A DNA stretch of 64,000 nucleotides from Thermaurantimonas aggregans. Its GTDB lineage: Bacteria; Bacteroidota; Bacteroidia; Flavobacteriales; Schleiferiaceae. Within the stretch, counting starts at the first letter, position 1. The number at the start of each line of letters is the position of its first letter. Location of the stretch: contig NZ_BHZE01000002.1 of assembly GCF_003851885.1 (NCBI RefSeq), positions 62,001-126,000 of the forward strand, written 5' to 3'. Shown here piece by piece: positions 26,744 to 34,384 of the stretch. The position numbers and the translations under genes are program-made. The notes under the pieces are model-generated. The model was not told the origin of the DNA and searched no databases. It saw only the letters and a program-made list of their open reading frames with translations.

Positions 26744-26763
26744 GAATGTTCCTAAAAATATTC
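26744..26763. promoter_or_regulatory. Candidate operator (imperfect palindrome) between the PLP enzyme and lrp-like genes
   Basis: GAATGTTCCTAAAAATATTC matches its own reverse complement at 14 of 20 positions, with perfect GAAT/ATTC ends. It lies directly upstream of the -7 box of the PLP enzyme gene, where a regulator would act. AT-rich dyads of this kind are typical Lrp/AsnC sites, but chance cannot be excluded. Confidence 0.35.
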
Positions 26764-26781
26764 GATTGAGCTTTGTTTTAA

Positions 26782-26814
26782 TTGAAAAAATAAGCAATTT
26801 AAGCTGTAATTTTG
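26782..26814 (+). promoter_or_regulatory. Promoter of the Lrp-type regulator
   Basis: TTG at 26782-26784 and TAATTTTG at 26807-26814, spacer 22 bases. It fits a translation start at 26832. Confidence 0.55.
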
Positions 26815-26831
26815 GTAAAAAATTAGATCAA

Positions 26832-27311
26832 ATGAGCGTTGAAAGCGACAAAAGCCTAAAAATTACCGCTAGCGACATAATGCTCTTGAAGTACTTGCAA
26901 AAAAATGCACGTGCCACCCTTAAAGAGCTAGCCGTTTATGCAGGTTACCAAAGCCCGTCGGGTGTACTGGAGCGGCTTAAAAGGCTGGAAGAACGAAACA
27001 TCATTTTGGAATACGAGACCAAGCTAAACAAAAATGCGCTGGGCTATAAGGTGTCGGTGCTCACGCATGTGAAGATTAAGGAGCACTATGAGGCTGTGAT
27101 TCATGATTTTGAAGATCATGTGAAGAACCTGGAGGAGGTGAAGTGGTTTTTTCATGTGACGGGCGAATACGACTACATACTTATGGTGGTTTGCCAAGAC
27201 ATAGAGACCTACCACAGCTTTGTAGTGAAAAAACTTTCTAAAATTCCCAACATAATGACGGTCCACTCTTCTTTTGTGCTGAAGGAAGTGGAATGTAACA
27301 GCCTTTTGTAA
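26832..27311 (+). CDS. Lrp/AsnC family transcriptional regulator
   Basis: A 159-residue protein. The N-terminal winged helix-turn-helix covers about residues 10-70 (ASDIMLLKYLQKNARATLKE, then SPSGVLERLKRLEERNII). The C-terminal RAM/AsnC ligand-binding domain follows (YKVSVLTHVKIKEHYEAV; FHVTGEYDYILMVVCQDIE). ATG 26832 is used because the promoter -7 box lies just before it; an in-frame upstream extension would overlap the promoter. It is divergent from the PLP enzyme and is its probable regulator. Confidence 0.9.
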   Translation: MSVESDKSLKITASDIMLLKYLQKNARATLKELAVYAGYQSPSGVLERLKRLEERNIILEYETKLNKNALGYKVSVLTHVKIKEHYEAVIHDFEDHVKNLEEVKWFFHVTGEYDYILMVVCQDIETYHSFVVKKLSKIPNIMTVHSSFVLKEVECNSLL

Positions 27312-27394
27312 TTCGATCATCGCTTGATGTAATGGGGTTTTTAAAAACCTGTGGAAGGTGTTCGTGTTTAATGAAGGTATTTGTTTAATAAAAC

Positions 27395-28297
27395 ATGCTG
27401 ACAGTAGCCTGGAGACCTGAGTACGTGCAACCCTTGCCCGTAGGACATCGATTTCCGATGCTGAAATATGAGCTCATACCTGAGCAACTCCTTAGGGAAG
27501 GGATAATTTCGGAAAGTCAAATCTTTAGTCCGGAGCCAGCTTCTGACGAAGACATCTTGGCAGTGCATCAGAGCGACTATGTACGCAGGCTAGAGGAGTT
27601 GAAACTTACCCGGTCAGAAGAGAGGCGCATAGGGTTTCCTCATAATGAGCGCTTGGTTTTCAGAGAAAAGTGTATTTCCCAGGGAAGCATCGAAAATGCC
27701 TTGAACGCTTTGAAGTACGGATGTAGTCTCAATGTAGCCGGTGGTACGCATCACGCCTATGCCGATAGAGGAGAAGGTTTTTGTTTGCTGAACGATATCG
27801 CTATAGCTGCCTCTTATCTGCTGAGGCACCAACTTGCCAAACGGATTCTGGTGGTGGACCTCGACGTACATCAAGGAAATGGAACAGCGGCTATTTTTAG
27901 AAATGTACCTGAGGTTTACACCTTCTCAATGCATGGAGCAAACAACTATCCGCTGCACAAAGAGCTTTCGGATTGCGATATAGCCTTACCTGACGGAATA
28001 ACGGACGAGCCTTATTTAAAGTTGCTTGACCATCATTTGAACGAAATTTCCGATAAATTTCAACCTGATTTTATCTTTTACCAAAGCGGAGTAGATGTTC
28101 TGGCCACTGATAAGCTAGGTAGATTGGCGCTGACAGAGCAAGGATGTGCTTGGCGCGATCGACTGGTGTTTGAATTTTGTAAAAGGCATAACCTGCCTGT
28201 AGCAGTAAGCATGGGGGGAGGATATTCCCCCAAGTTAGCCCATATTGTAAATGCACACGTCACAACTTATCGCGAGGCTGCTTGTGTTTTTGATTAG
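27395..28297 (+). CDS. Histone deacetylase-family (acetoin utilisation/acetylpolyamine-type) metal hydrolase
   Basis: A 300-residue arginase-deacetylase fold protein. The catalytic His-His pair is in VAGGTHHAYADRGEGFC and the metal site in VVDLDVHQGNGTAAIF, with a second metal Asp in FYQSGVDVLATDKLG and a GGGYS glycine motif. In bacteria such enzymes deacetylate polyamines, proteins or small molecules; the substrate is unknown. It lies 83 bases after the Lrp-type gene on the same strand, but no functional link is evident. Confidence 0.88.
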   Translation: MLTVAWRPEYVQPLPVGHRFPMLKYELIPEQLLREGIISESQIFSPEPASDEDILAVHQSDYVRRLEELKLTRSEERRIGFPHNERLVFREKCISQGSIENALNALKYGCSLNVAGGTHHAYADRGEGFCLLNDIAIAASYLLRHQLAKRILVVDLDVHQGNGTAAIFRNVPEVYTFSMHGANNYPLHKELSDCDIALPDGITDEPYLKLLDHHLNEISDKFQPDFIFYQSGVDVLATDKLGRLALTEQGCAWRDRLVFEFCKRHNLPVAVSMGGGYSPKLAHIVNAHVTTYREAACVFD

Positions 28298-28530
28298 GAA
28301 TTAAGTGATGAATTCTTTTTTTTCTTAAAGTTGGCTATTCGATAGAAAAACTCTAGTGCGTCGGCTTCTGAGCGAAATTCTTTAGAAACTGAAAAGACAG
28401 GTAGTCCAAGGATTTTTTTGTTGACATTAACTACAAAAAGCTTTTCGCTTATTTTTACTAAGGTGATCTTTTTTTGAAAGGAATTGTACTCTTTAATAAG
28501 GGGATATGTCAGATTTTGAAAAGAATCCAT
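28294..28530 (-). CDS. Small hypothetical protein
   Basis: A 78-residue reading frame beginning at ATG 28530, immediately after the rplS terminator and overlapping the convergent deacetylase stop by four bases. Predicted to be mostly beta strands (ITLVKISEKLFVVNVNKKIL) followed by a helix (RSEADALEFFYRIANFKKKK) and a Lys/Ser tail. It has no signal peptide or recognised domain. The amphipathic, protein-like composition suggests a real gene, though read-through of the rplS terminator or an unseen promoter would be needed. Confidence 0.45.
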   Translation of the reverse strand: MDSFQNLTYPLIKEYNSFQKKITLVKISEKLFVVNVNKKILGLPVFSVSKEFRSEADALEFFYRIANFKKKKNSSLNS

Positions 28531-28534
28531 AAAC

Positions 28535-28560
28535 AAAAAATCCGCTACAAAGTAGCGGAT
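28535..28560 (-). terminator. Rho-independent terminator of rplS
   Basis: On the minus strand ATCCGCTAC, a three-base loop and GTAGCGGAT form a perfect 9-bp stem followed by six T. Confidence 0.85.
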
Positions 28561-28583
28561 TTCGTATTAAAAAGATGTGAAGT

Positions 28584-28931
28584 TTACATTCTTTTTTCTT
28601 TAATTCTAGCAGCTTTACCCATGCGCTGGCGCTGGTAGAAGATTCTGGCACGGCGTACTTTACCGCGCTTGTTCACCTCGATAGAAGAGATTGAAGGCGC
28701 ATTGATGGGGAAAATTCTCTCAACGCCGATTTCGCCACTCATCTTGCGGATTGTAAACGTTTCAGTAGCACCTGAACCTCTGCGCTGAATCACTACTCCC
28801 TTGAAGGATTGCGGACGAGTCTTGTCACCTTCTTTGATCATGTAGGTAACAGTGATGGTGTCACCTGCTTTGAAGTCAGGCCACTTTTTTTGCTCGATGT
28901 ACTTTTCTTGTACGTACTTGATTAAGTCCAT
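28584..28931 (-). CDS. rplS: 50S ribosomal protein L19
   Basis: A 115-residue protein with the L19 features [49 protein letters not shown] and [20 protein letters not shown]. It binds at the 30S-50S interface. The full expected length is present. A near-consensus -7 box TATACTTG (minus strand, 29040-29033) lies about 100 bases upstream, implying a leader of that length. It stands alone without the trmD/rimM neighbours seen in many bacteria. Confidence 0.97.
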   Translation of the reverse strand: MDLIKYVQEKYIEQKKWPDFKAGDTITVTYMIKEGDKTRPQSFKGVVIQRRGSGATETFTIRKMSGEIGVERIFPINAPSISSIEVNKRGKVRRARIFYQRQRMGKAARIKEKRM

Positions 28932-29090
28932 TGTTTTTCATTTAAACGTTAACCGATATCAACGTACACAATTTTTGCCAGAGGTTGAGTATCAGTGAGT
29001 TGTAGAAACTTTAGTTCTTTTTTTTCGGCTTGCAAGTATAAGGCGATTTTTTTTGAAAATAAATATTAAATATGAAAAAGATCTAGATGG

Positions 29091-29939
29091 TTAGTTTAAA
29101 ATTTTGCGAACGAAAAACGTATCTTGAAATTCTGAGCTTGTGGCAAATTGCGGGGCTCCACTCCACCGACCAGGTATGCGATGAATCAAACTGAGTTGAG
29201 CGCTGTGTAAGAGTTTTTGAATTTCTTCAAGATCATAGGCGACGTTTGCTTCGGGTACATCTTCGCTCATGATGTAGCATTTGTGATGCCGATGCGGAAA
29301 GCGAATTTCGGCCGAATTCATGTAAGGCCGATTGTGATCGTCAATGCAGAAAAAAGTTAACATAGCTCTGCCGCCAGGAGCAAGTGTGCGTGAAATTTCT
29401 TTAAGGTAATGTGCCACCTCGTCGTGAAGCATGTGGGTGAAGACAGATGTGGCCACTGCGATGTCAAATCGGTCGTTTTGATAGGGAAATCGGATTGAAG
29501 TGCTTGGAGTATGGGTGTTGAGATTGTAAAGATGATTTCGTGCAGGCAAGTGGGTAAAAGTGAAATTTGGATATTTGGAAGAGATGTTTTTCTGACACCA
29601 CTTAATGCCAATTTCCACTATATCAAAGCCTTCATAGCTGCCATCAGCAGAGAGCACATCTGTGAGGGCTACAGCCAGGCGACCTATACCTGAACCGATG
29701 TCTAAAACCTTAGACGTCGATGTGAGTTCAGCGTGTGTCTTGAGCAAATGCACAAAATGTCGACCTGTTTCTATGAAATCTCCTCTTCCGGTGAAGATCA
29801 TACCTCGTGGTGGCTGCAAAGGATGTCTTTTTCCTGAAATGCGGTCGAAAATATCCAAAGGAAAATACACCAATCTGCGAACTAAAAGGCGATGTTCTGG
29901 CCTGAGAGAATAATAAATTTTTCTCAATAAATTACTCAT
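29091..29939 (-). CDS. Class I SAM-dependent methyltransferase
   Basis: A 282-residue methyltransferase. Motif I is VLDIGSGIGRLAVALTDVL, followed by YEGFDIVEIGIKWCQKNI; the post-motif FDIAVATSVFTHMLHDEVAHYL and LAPGGRAMLTFF match methyltransferase domain 25/11-type enzymes. The substrate is unknown. It follows the sugar-transferase gene on the same strand by 19 bases, so a role in modifying a surface glycan or lipid is plausible (inference from context). The N-terminus is basic (LLRKIYYSLRPEHRLLVRRL), perhaps membrane-associated. Confidence 0.82.
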   Translation of the reverse strand: MSNLLRKIYYSLRPEHRLLVRRLVYFPLDIFDRISGKRHPLQPPRGMIFTGRGDFIETGRHFVHLLKTHAELTSTSKVLDIGSGIGRLAVALTDVLSADGSYEGFDIVEIGIKWCQKNISSKYPNFTFTHLPARNHLYNLNTHTPSTSIRFPYQNDRFDIAVATSVFTHMLHDEVAHYLKEISRTLAPGGRAMLTFFCIDDHNRPYMNSAEIRFPHRHHKCYIMSEDVPEANVAYDLEEIQKLLHSAQLSLIHRIPGRWSGAPQFATSSEFQDTFFVRKILN

Positions 29940-29958
29940 TTTACATTAGATAGTTTTT

Positions 29959-31260
29959 TTATTTTCCTTCACCTTTTAACACGTGAATTAATGTAAGAAA
30001 AAGAATTTTGATATCCAGAGTTAAACTCCAATTTTCAATATACCATACGTCGTTTTCAAGCCGCTCATTAAAGTGTTTATCATCAATTATTTCTCCACGT
30101 AATCCACGTACCTGAGCTAATCCGGTGATGCCAGGTTTTATCCAATGTCGCACCATAAAACGAGCACTTTTTTGTTTAAAGATTTCAATATCGTTTAAGT
30201 GGTAGGGGCGCGGTCCAATAAGTGACATATCACCTTTCAAAACATTTAAAAATTGTGGCCATTCATCAATGCTGTATTTGCGAAGAAAGGCGCAAATTTT
30301 TGGCATTTTATTGTTGTCTATTGTTCTAAATTTATAAAGTGTAAAAATTTTTCCGGTTTGTCCAAATCTTTTTTGAGTGTAAATGGGCGATTTTTTCCAT
30401 ACAAAGTAAAGTAATGTATAAACCAGAAGAAATGGTATAAATAGAAATATGACGATTAGTAAAGTGATCAGGAGGTCCATGCCTCTTTTTAAGGCGCGAT
30501 TAAATGGCGATGACAAAGGCTCATCGCGCATTTTCAGTACATTTAATCGGCCTATTTGCGTGACTAAAGCTGAAAGCGAAATGGCAGAAATTTCGTGTAG
30601 TGAGATATAATGTTCTACAAACATTCGGTCACACCATGTTTGTACTGATGTCAGGGTTTTTCCATCTCTGTAAGTACTTATCACTGCCGAAATTTTTTCG
30701 GTAGTTTTGCTGAATAAAAATTCTTCTGGATCTTCGGTTTTTATTTCAATAATTTCTGTAAAATGAGGCAATGATGAACGCAATAAATTAGCTATTTCTG
30801 AAACTGTATAGTCATTTCCAATTACCAAGTAATTAGCAGTATAAAGATCTTTAAAGTATCTTTTGTAAAAAAGTGATATCAGCAAGATAAAAAGATTGCC
30901 AATAAACAATAATAAAATAAAAAATATCAAGGCAAAAATACGCGAGTAATAATAGCCTTTAAGGCTGACTAGTAATAATGAATAAAGTAAAATAAGTATA
31001 AACCATCTTCTGTTAAAAGTATCAGAAATGGATGTAAAGTTGGTGCCAGTATTTCTTCTATTTGTATAGAAGTACAAAGCAATCCAAACTGCATGAAGTA
31101 GAACGTACAACTGTAGGTAGTAGTCGTAATAAATGTTTTCGAGAGGTGTAGAATCGTCAAATCGCAGAAAGATGGCCGTAAAAAAGGAAATGTTTAGCGC
31201 AGCTATTTCAACAATTAGAAAAAATGCAGGTGAGATTTTTTTAAAAGATACTACAGTCAT
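29959..31260 (-). CDS. Polyprenyl-phosphate sugar-phosphate transferase (bacterial sugar transferase, WbaP/CpsE-like)
   Basis: A 433-residue protein with four or five N-terminal TM helices (about 10-140), a divergent CoA-binding-like cytoplasmic segment, another TM hairpin (about 265-290), and a catalytic domain. Catalytic features are RALKRGMDLLITLL, SPIYTQKRFGQTGKIFTLYKFRT, SIDEWPQFLNVLKGDMSLIGPRP and KPGITGLAQVRG. It primes exopolysaccharide or O-antigen synthesis by moving a sugar-1-phosphate to undecaprenyl phosphate at the inner membrane. Only one methyltransferase accompanies it; no glycosyltransferase cluster is present. Confidence 0.92.
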   Translation of the reverse strand: MTVVSFKKISPAFFLIVEIAALNISFFTAIFLRFDDSTPLENIYYDYYLQLYVLLHAVWIALYFYTNRRNTGTNFTSISDTFNRRWFILILLYSLLLVSLKGYYYSRIFALIFFILLLFIGNLFILLISLFYKRYFKDLYTANYLVIGNDYTVSEIANLLRSSLPHFTEIIEIKTEDPEEFLFSKTTEKISAVISTYRDGKTLTSVQTWCDRMFVEHYISLHEISAISLSALVTQIGRLNVLKMRDEPLSSPFNRALKRGMDLLITLLIVIFLFIPFLLVYTLLYFVWKKSPIYTQKRFGQTGKIFTLYKFRTIDNNKMPKICAFLRKYSIDEWPQFLNVLKGDMSLIGPRPYHLNDIEIFKQKSARFMVRHWIKPGITGLAQVRGLRGEIIDDKHFNERLENDVWYIENWSLTLDIKILFLTLIHVLKGEGK

Positions 31261-31533
31261 TTGTGCAATTGGTCCTTCTCGATCGCTGTTAGAGAGTTCT
31301 CTGCGCGAAGTAGCAGTAAAATGAGGAGTTTTAAAAGAATTTTATTGATAAGTCCAAATTATAAACATTTTGCACAAGAAATTCAAGTTTACTTCAGTTT
31401 AAATTGAGAGAATATATTATCAAATAGTTATATAACATTATGGTATACAGAATATTACAATGAGTTCGATTTCGATTTTAATTATTCTAGTCAATGTCAG
31501 AAATGGTTTCCTTAGCCCATCAAAAAACAAAGT

Positions 31534-32256
31534 TTAAAGAGGCATTTGTGCTTCAGGAGTGTTGCCAACACCTTCCTTTCCAAGTAATTTACTGACTGGT
31601 ATGGCATAAAGGTCATCAACTGGTAAAGCATCCAGATGGTTAACAGCTGCTTTAAAATCTTCATGCAGCCAAATGTCGATGTCTTCAGCTTCCATAATAA
31701 CGGGCATTCGTGGTTCTACTGTGTTGTGAATCGATTGCATAAAAGTATTGGCCTGGCGAGTCAAGATGCTTACGCTGAGCGCATAAGGAAGTGTTTCAGG
31801 CGCATTTTCAAAAATGCCTGCCACAAGCATCGGTCGATGATCGCTGTGTCGAATAAAATGGGGTTGTTTTATTTTGTTAAGTTGTTGATATTCAAAAAAA
31901 CCGTCTAATAAGACAATACATCGATTGTTTATTGAATTTCGAAAGGAGGGTTTTTCACTCAAAGTTTCAATTCGCGCATTGAGCGTATTGTTGATGATTT
32001 TCTTTTGCTGCTCGATAGTTCGTGCCCATTTAGGTATAAGTCCCCAAAAGGCAGGAATGATTGAAAATGGAGAAATGTTTTTAATTAAAACAGGGAGCCC
32101 CGGATGATCAAATCCATACTTAAACCAACCAACTCCGAGTGAGGTTTTTGTCTGATCGAGTTGATTAAAAAAGGTAGGCTGGGAGTCAGACGTAACACCC
32201 AGCCTGCGGGCATACACTTCGTTTTTATGTGTCAGATAACTAACGGAATAGCACAT
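31534..32256 (-). CDS. SRAP domain protein (HMCES/YedK-like abasic-site DNA-protein crosslinker)
   Basis: A 240-residue protein beginning MCYSVSY, so Met removal exposes the catalytic Cys2 that forms a thiazolidine link with abasic sites. Other conserved residues appear in FWGLIPKWA, NARIETLSEKPSF, CIVLLDGFFEY and IHNTVEPRMPVIM (the catalytic His). It protects abasic sites in single-stranded DNA. The ATG overlaps the stop codon of the upstream T9SS cargo gene (TGATG), an odd pairing of a DNA-damage enzyme and a secreted protein. An extra in-frame TTG at 32259 would block the N-terminal Cys and is rejected. Confidence 0.9.
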   Translation of the reverse strand: MCYSVSYLTHKNEVYARRLGVTSDSQPTFFNQLDQTKTSLGVGWFKYGFDHPGLPVLIKNISPFSIIPAFWGLIPKWARTIEQQKKIINNTLNARIETLSEKPSFRNSINNRCIVLLDGFFEYQQLNKIKQPHFIRHSDHRPMLVAGIFENAPETLPYALSVSILTRQANTFMQSIHNTVEPRMPVIMEAEDIDIWLHEDFKAAVNHLDALPVDDLYAIPVSKLLGKEGVGNTPEAQMPL

Positions 32257-34235
32257 CAATAAGCCTTTAACAACTTAAAAACCTTCTCGACACCGTCGAG
32301 TTCAATACGCAGCATGTAGGGGGCAGCTGGCAAATACACTGTTCGAGACCATTCAGGTTGAGAAAAATCCTGTAATTGAAAGATGGTTTTGCCCAATAGA
32401 TCATACAGAGAGATCCGAACGGGTGCACCTCCCGGAGGCATGCCATAGACAAAGAGCTTATCGCCTGAAAATCCTGCCTGAAGGCGATCGGGGTCAAAGT
32501 CATCGATGCTGATGCTTGCGCAAGTGAGTGAATCACAAGCTCCGAAACACACAATTGGCAACGTGGTGTCGTTTGTGGGTACTGTGAGAAATCTGTTTCC
32601 GAACTGCGTGCAGCTGCCGGTGATTAGTTCTTGAGTAGTGAAAGAGCTTCCATTCGAAAACTTGTACAGTATCAAAGCACCTGTGTCAATCGGAATGGTA
32701 ATTCTATAAATGTTTGGCTGAATTTGCGTCAATTTGTATTGACTGTAATTCCACTGATTGAATGTACCAGCTACGTGTACCCCTTCAGGCGAAACATTTT
32801 TACCTTTCATGTTTACTTGGAAAGTAACATCAGATGTTGATGGAGCAGGCGGAGGGGCTGGACAGGGATTACAACTGCCAAAGCAGACAGCCGGCAACAC
32901 TGTATCGTTAACAGGCACTACGACAAAGCGGTTGGCCGGAGTGCCGATGCCACAGGCAGCAGGTACAGTCTCATCATTGCCCCAGGCGTTGCCGTTGATG
33001 AACTTGTACTGAACGGTATCGCCTTCGTTGAGCGCTGTGGTGTACGTCCAGAAACCGCTGGCAGAGTCGAAGGTCATCGGCGTAGCCGCAGGATTCCAAC
33101 CCTGGAAGTTGCCAGCGATGTGCACTCCGGCAGGTGAAGCAGGCGTAGAGCCGAGGTTAACGCGGAAGGTTACCAGACTTGTAGGAGCCGGAGGCGGAGG
33201 GGCTGGACAGGGATTACAACTGCCAAAGCAGACAGCCGGCAACACTGTATCGTTAACAGGCACTACGACAAAGCGGTTGGCCGGAGTGCCGATGCCACAG
33301 GCAGCAGGTACAGTCTCATCATTGCCCCAGGCGTTGCCGTTGATGAACTTGTACTGAACGGTATCGCCTTCGTTGAGCGCTGTGGTGTACGTCCAGAAAC
33401 CGCTGGCAGAGTCGAAGGTCATCGGCGTAGCCGCAGGATTCCAACCCTGGAAGTTGCCAGCGATGTGCACTCCGGCAGGCGAAGCAGGCGTAGAGCCGAG
33501 GTTAACGCGGAAGGTCACCAGACTTGTAGGAGCCGGAGGCGGAGGGGCTGGACAGGGATTACAGCTGCCAAAGCAGACAGCCGGCAAGATGGTATCGTTC
33601 TGCGGAACAGTCAGCGTTCGATTGGCGAAAGGTCCTGAAGCACAAGGTCCGGAGAGGGATTCGTAGGTAGAGCCGTTCAGGAATTTGTATTCAAGAGACG
33701 TATTTGGACTCAATACTAATTGAATATAATAGGCTCCATTGAGTGAATCAAAGGTCATTGGCAACGATGAGGTGGACCAATTGTTAAAGGTACCCGAAAG
33801 AAAAACTCCTTGAGGAGCCGGGGTAGTTGTGCCCAAAGAAACTCTAAAAGTTACCAAAACACCTGATTCACAGCTATCACAGGAGCCAAAACAGGTAATC
33901 GGTAAAATGGTATCGCTATCTGGAATGACAATTTGGCGCTGTTGAATTTGATTGATACAACAACCTGAAGAGATGTTTTCACCTATGCCATTAATTAAAT
34001 AGGTGTAAGAAATTCTTTTTCCACACGAAGCTTGTAATTCGTACTGATAAATGCCGCCTCCTAAATGAAGCATTGGCTGCCCATTCTGGCCAAATACGCT
34101 CCCTGTAATTCGTACATCAGCATTTGATGGAATTCCGTTTGGGATACGAAGTCGAAAGAACGCGTTTATGGATTGAGAAACAATGCTTTGTGAAAATACA
34201 AAAAGAGATAAAAAAAGAAAATAAAAATTTTTCAT
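32256..34235 (-). CDS. T9SS-secreted protein with five starch-binding/CBM48-like repeats
   Basis: A 659-residue exported protein: signal peptide (about 1-22), five repeated Ig-like units of about 100-115 residues, and a type A T9SS sorting domain in the last ~80 residues (LFVYGMPPGGAPVRISLYD; LRIELDGVEKVFKLLKAY-like end). Each unit has a VTFRVNLG strand, GVHIAGNFQGWNP-type motif, VQYKFINGNAW, and a Cys pair CFGSCNPCP before a Pro-rich linker. These resemble glycogen-binding (CBM48/AMPK-beta-like) modules. Units three and four (about residues 233-462) are almost identical. A polysaccharide-binding role is inference; no catalytic domain is seen. Confidence 0.85.
   Translation of the reverse strand: MKNFYFLFLSLFVFSQSIVSQSINAFFRLRIPNGIPSNADVRITGSVFGQNGQPMLHLGGGIYQYELQASCGKRISYTYLINGIGENISSGCCINQIQQRQIVIPDSDTILPITCFGSCDSCESGVLVTFRVSLGTTTPAPQGVFLSGTFNNWSTSSLPMTFDSLNGAYYIQLVLSPNTSLEYKFLNGSTYESLSGPCASGPFANRTLTVPQNDTILPAVCFGSCNPCPAPPPPAPTSLVTFRVNLGSTPASPAGVHIAGNFQGWNPAATPMTFDSASGFWTYTTALNEGDTVQYKFINGNAWGNDETVPAACGIGTPANRFVVVPVNDTVLPAVCFGSCNPCPAPPPPAPTSLVTFRVNLGSTPASPAGVHIAGNFQGWNPAATPMTFDSASGFWTYTTALNEGDTVQYKFINGNAWGNDETVPAACGIGTPANRFVVVPVNDTVLPAVCFGSCNPCPAPPPAPSTSDVTFQVNMKGKNVSPEGVHVAGTFNQWNYSQYKLTQIQPNIYRITIPIDTGALILYKFSNGSSFTTQELITGSCTQFGNRFLTVPTNDTTLPIVCFGACDSLTCASISIDDFDPDRLQAGFSGDKLFVYGMPPGGAPVRISLYDLLGKTIFQLQDFSQPEWSRTVYLPAAPYMLRIELDGVEKVFKLLKAY
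32851..33540 (-). repeat. Two near-identical tandem 345-bp repeats inside the T9SS cargo gene
   Basis: Bases 32851-33195 and 33196-33540 align end to end without gaps. I found only two differences by eye (T/C in the codons for a Ser and a Val), both synonymous. The period is 115 codons, one complete domain plus linker. A third partial start of the unit at 33541 diverges after about 45 bases. The pattern points to a recent duplication or gene conversion. Confidence 0.92.
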
Positions 34236-34240
34236 ATATA

Positions 34241-34270
34241 GAAAGTGTAGATTTTACACTTTCAAAAGTA
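34241..34270 (-). promoter_or_regulatory. Promoter -7 box plus palindromic operator upstream of the T9SS cargo gene
   Basis: The minus strand carries TACTTTTG (34270-34263), then the perfect palindrome GAAAGTGTA-N5-TACACTTTC (34263-34241), five bases before the ATG. The palindrome covers the expected transcript start. An almost identical arrangement precedes the DASS transporter gene at 50382-50409. Confidence 0.6.
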
Positions 34271-34325
34271 CAATAAATTGTTAGTCTTCTTTTAAAATTT
34301 TGTGAAGTAGGCGAGAATGTCAATT

Positions 34326-34356
34326 AAAAATCCCGTTGACTTTCGGTCAACGGGAT
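34326..34356 (-). terminator. Rho-independent terminator of dnaA
   Basis: On the minus strand ATCCCGTTGAC, a five-base loop and GTCAACGGGAT form a perfect 11-bp stem followed by T5. Confidence 0.88.
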
Positions 34357-34384
34357 ACACCAAGCAATGTTAGAGAAAAATGTC

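Noticed and set aside
32851-33540. Direct repeats as a possible CRISPR or satellite array
   Set aside because: Only two full units, 345 bp each, in frame with a protein domain; there are no short repeats with spacers and no cas genes.
33028-33666. Two long plus-strand open frames of identical sequence
   Set aside because: They are antisense shadows of the tandem repeats in the minus-strand T9SS cargo gene; their repetition only reflects the 345-bp period.
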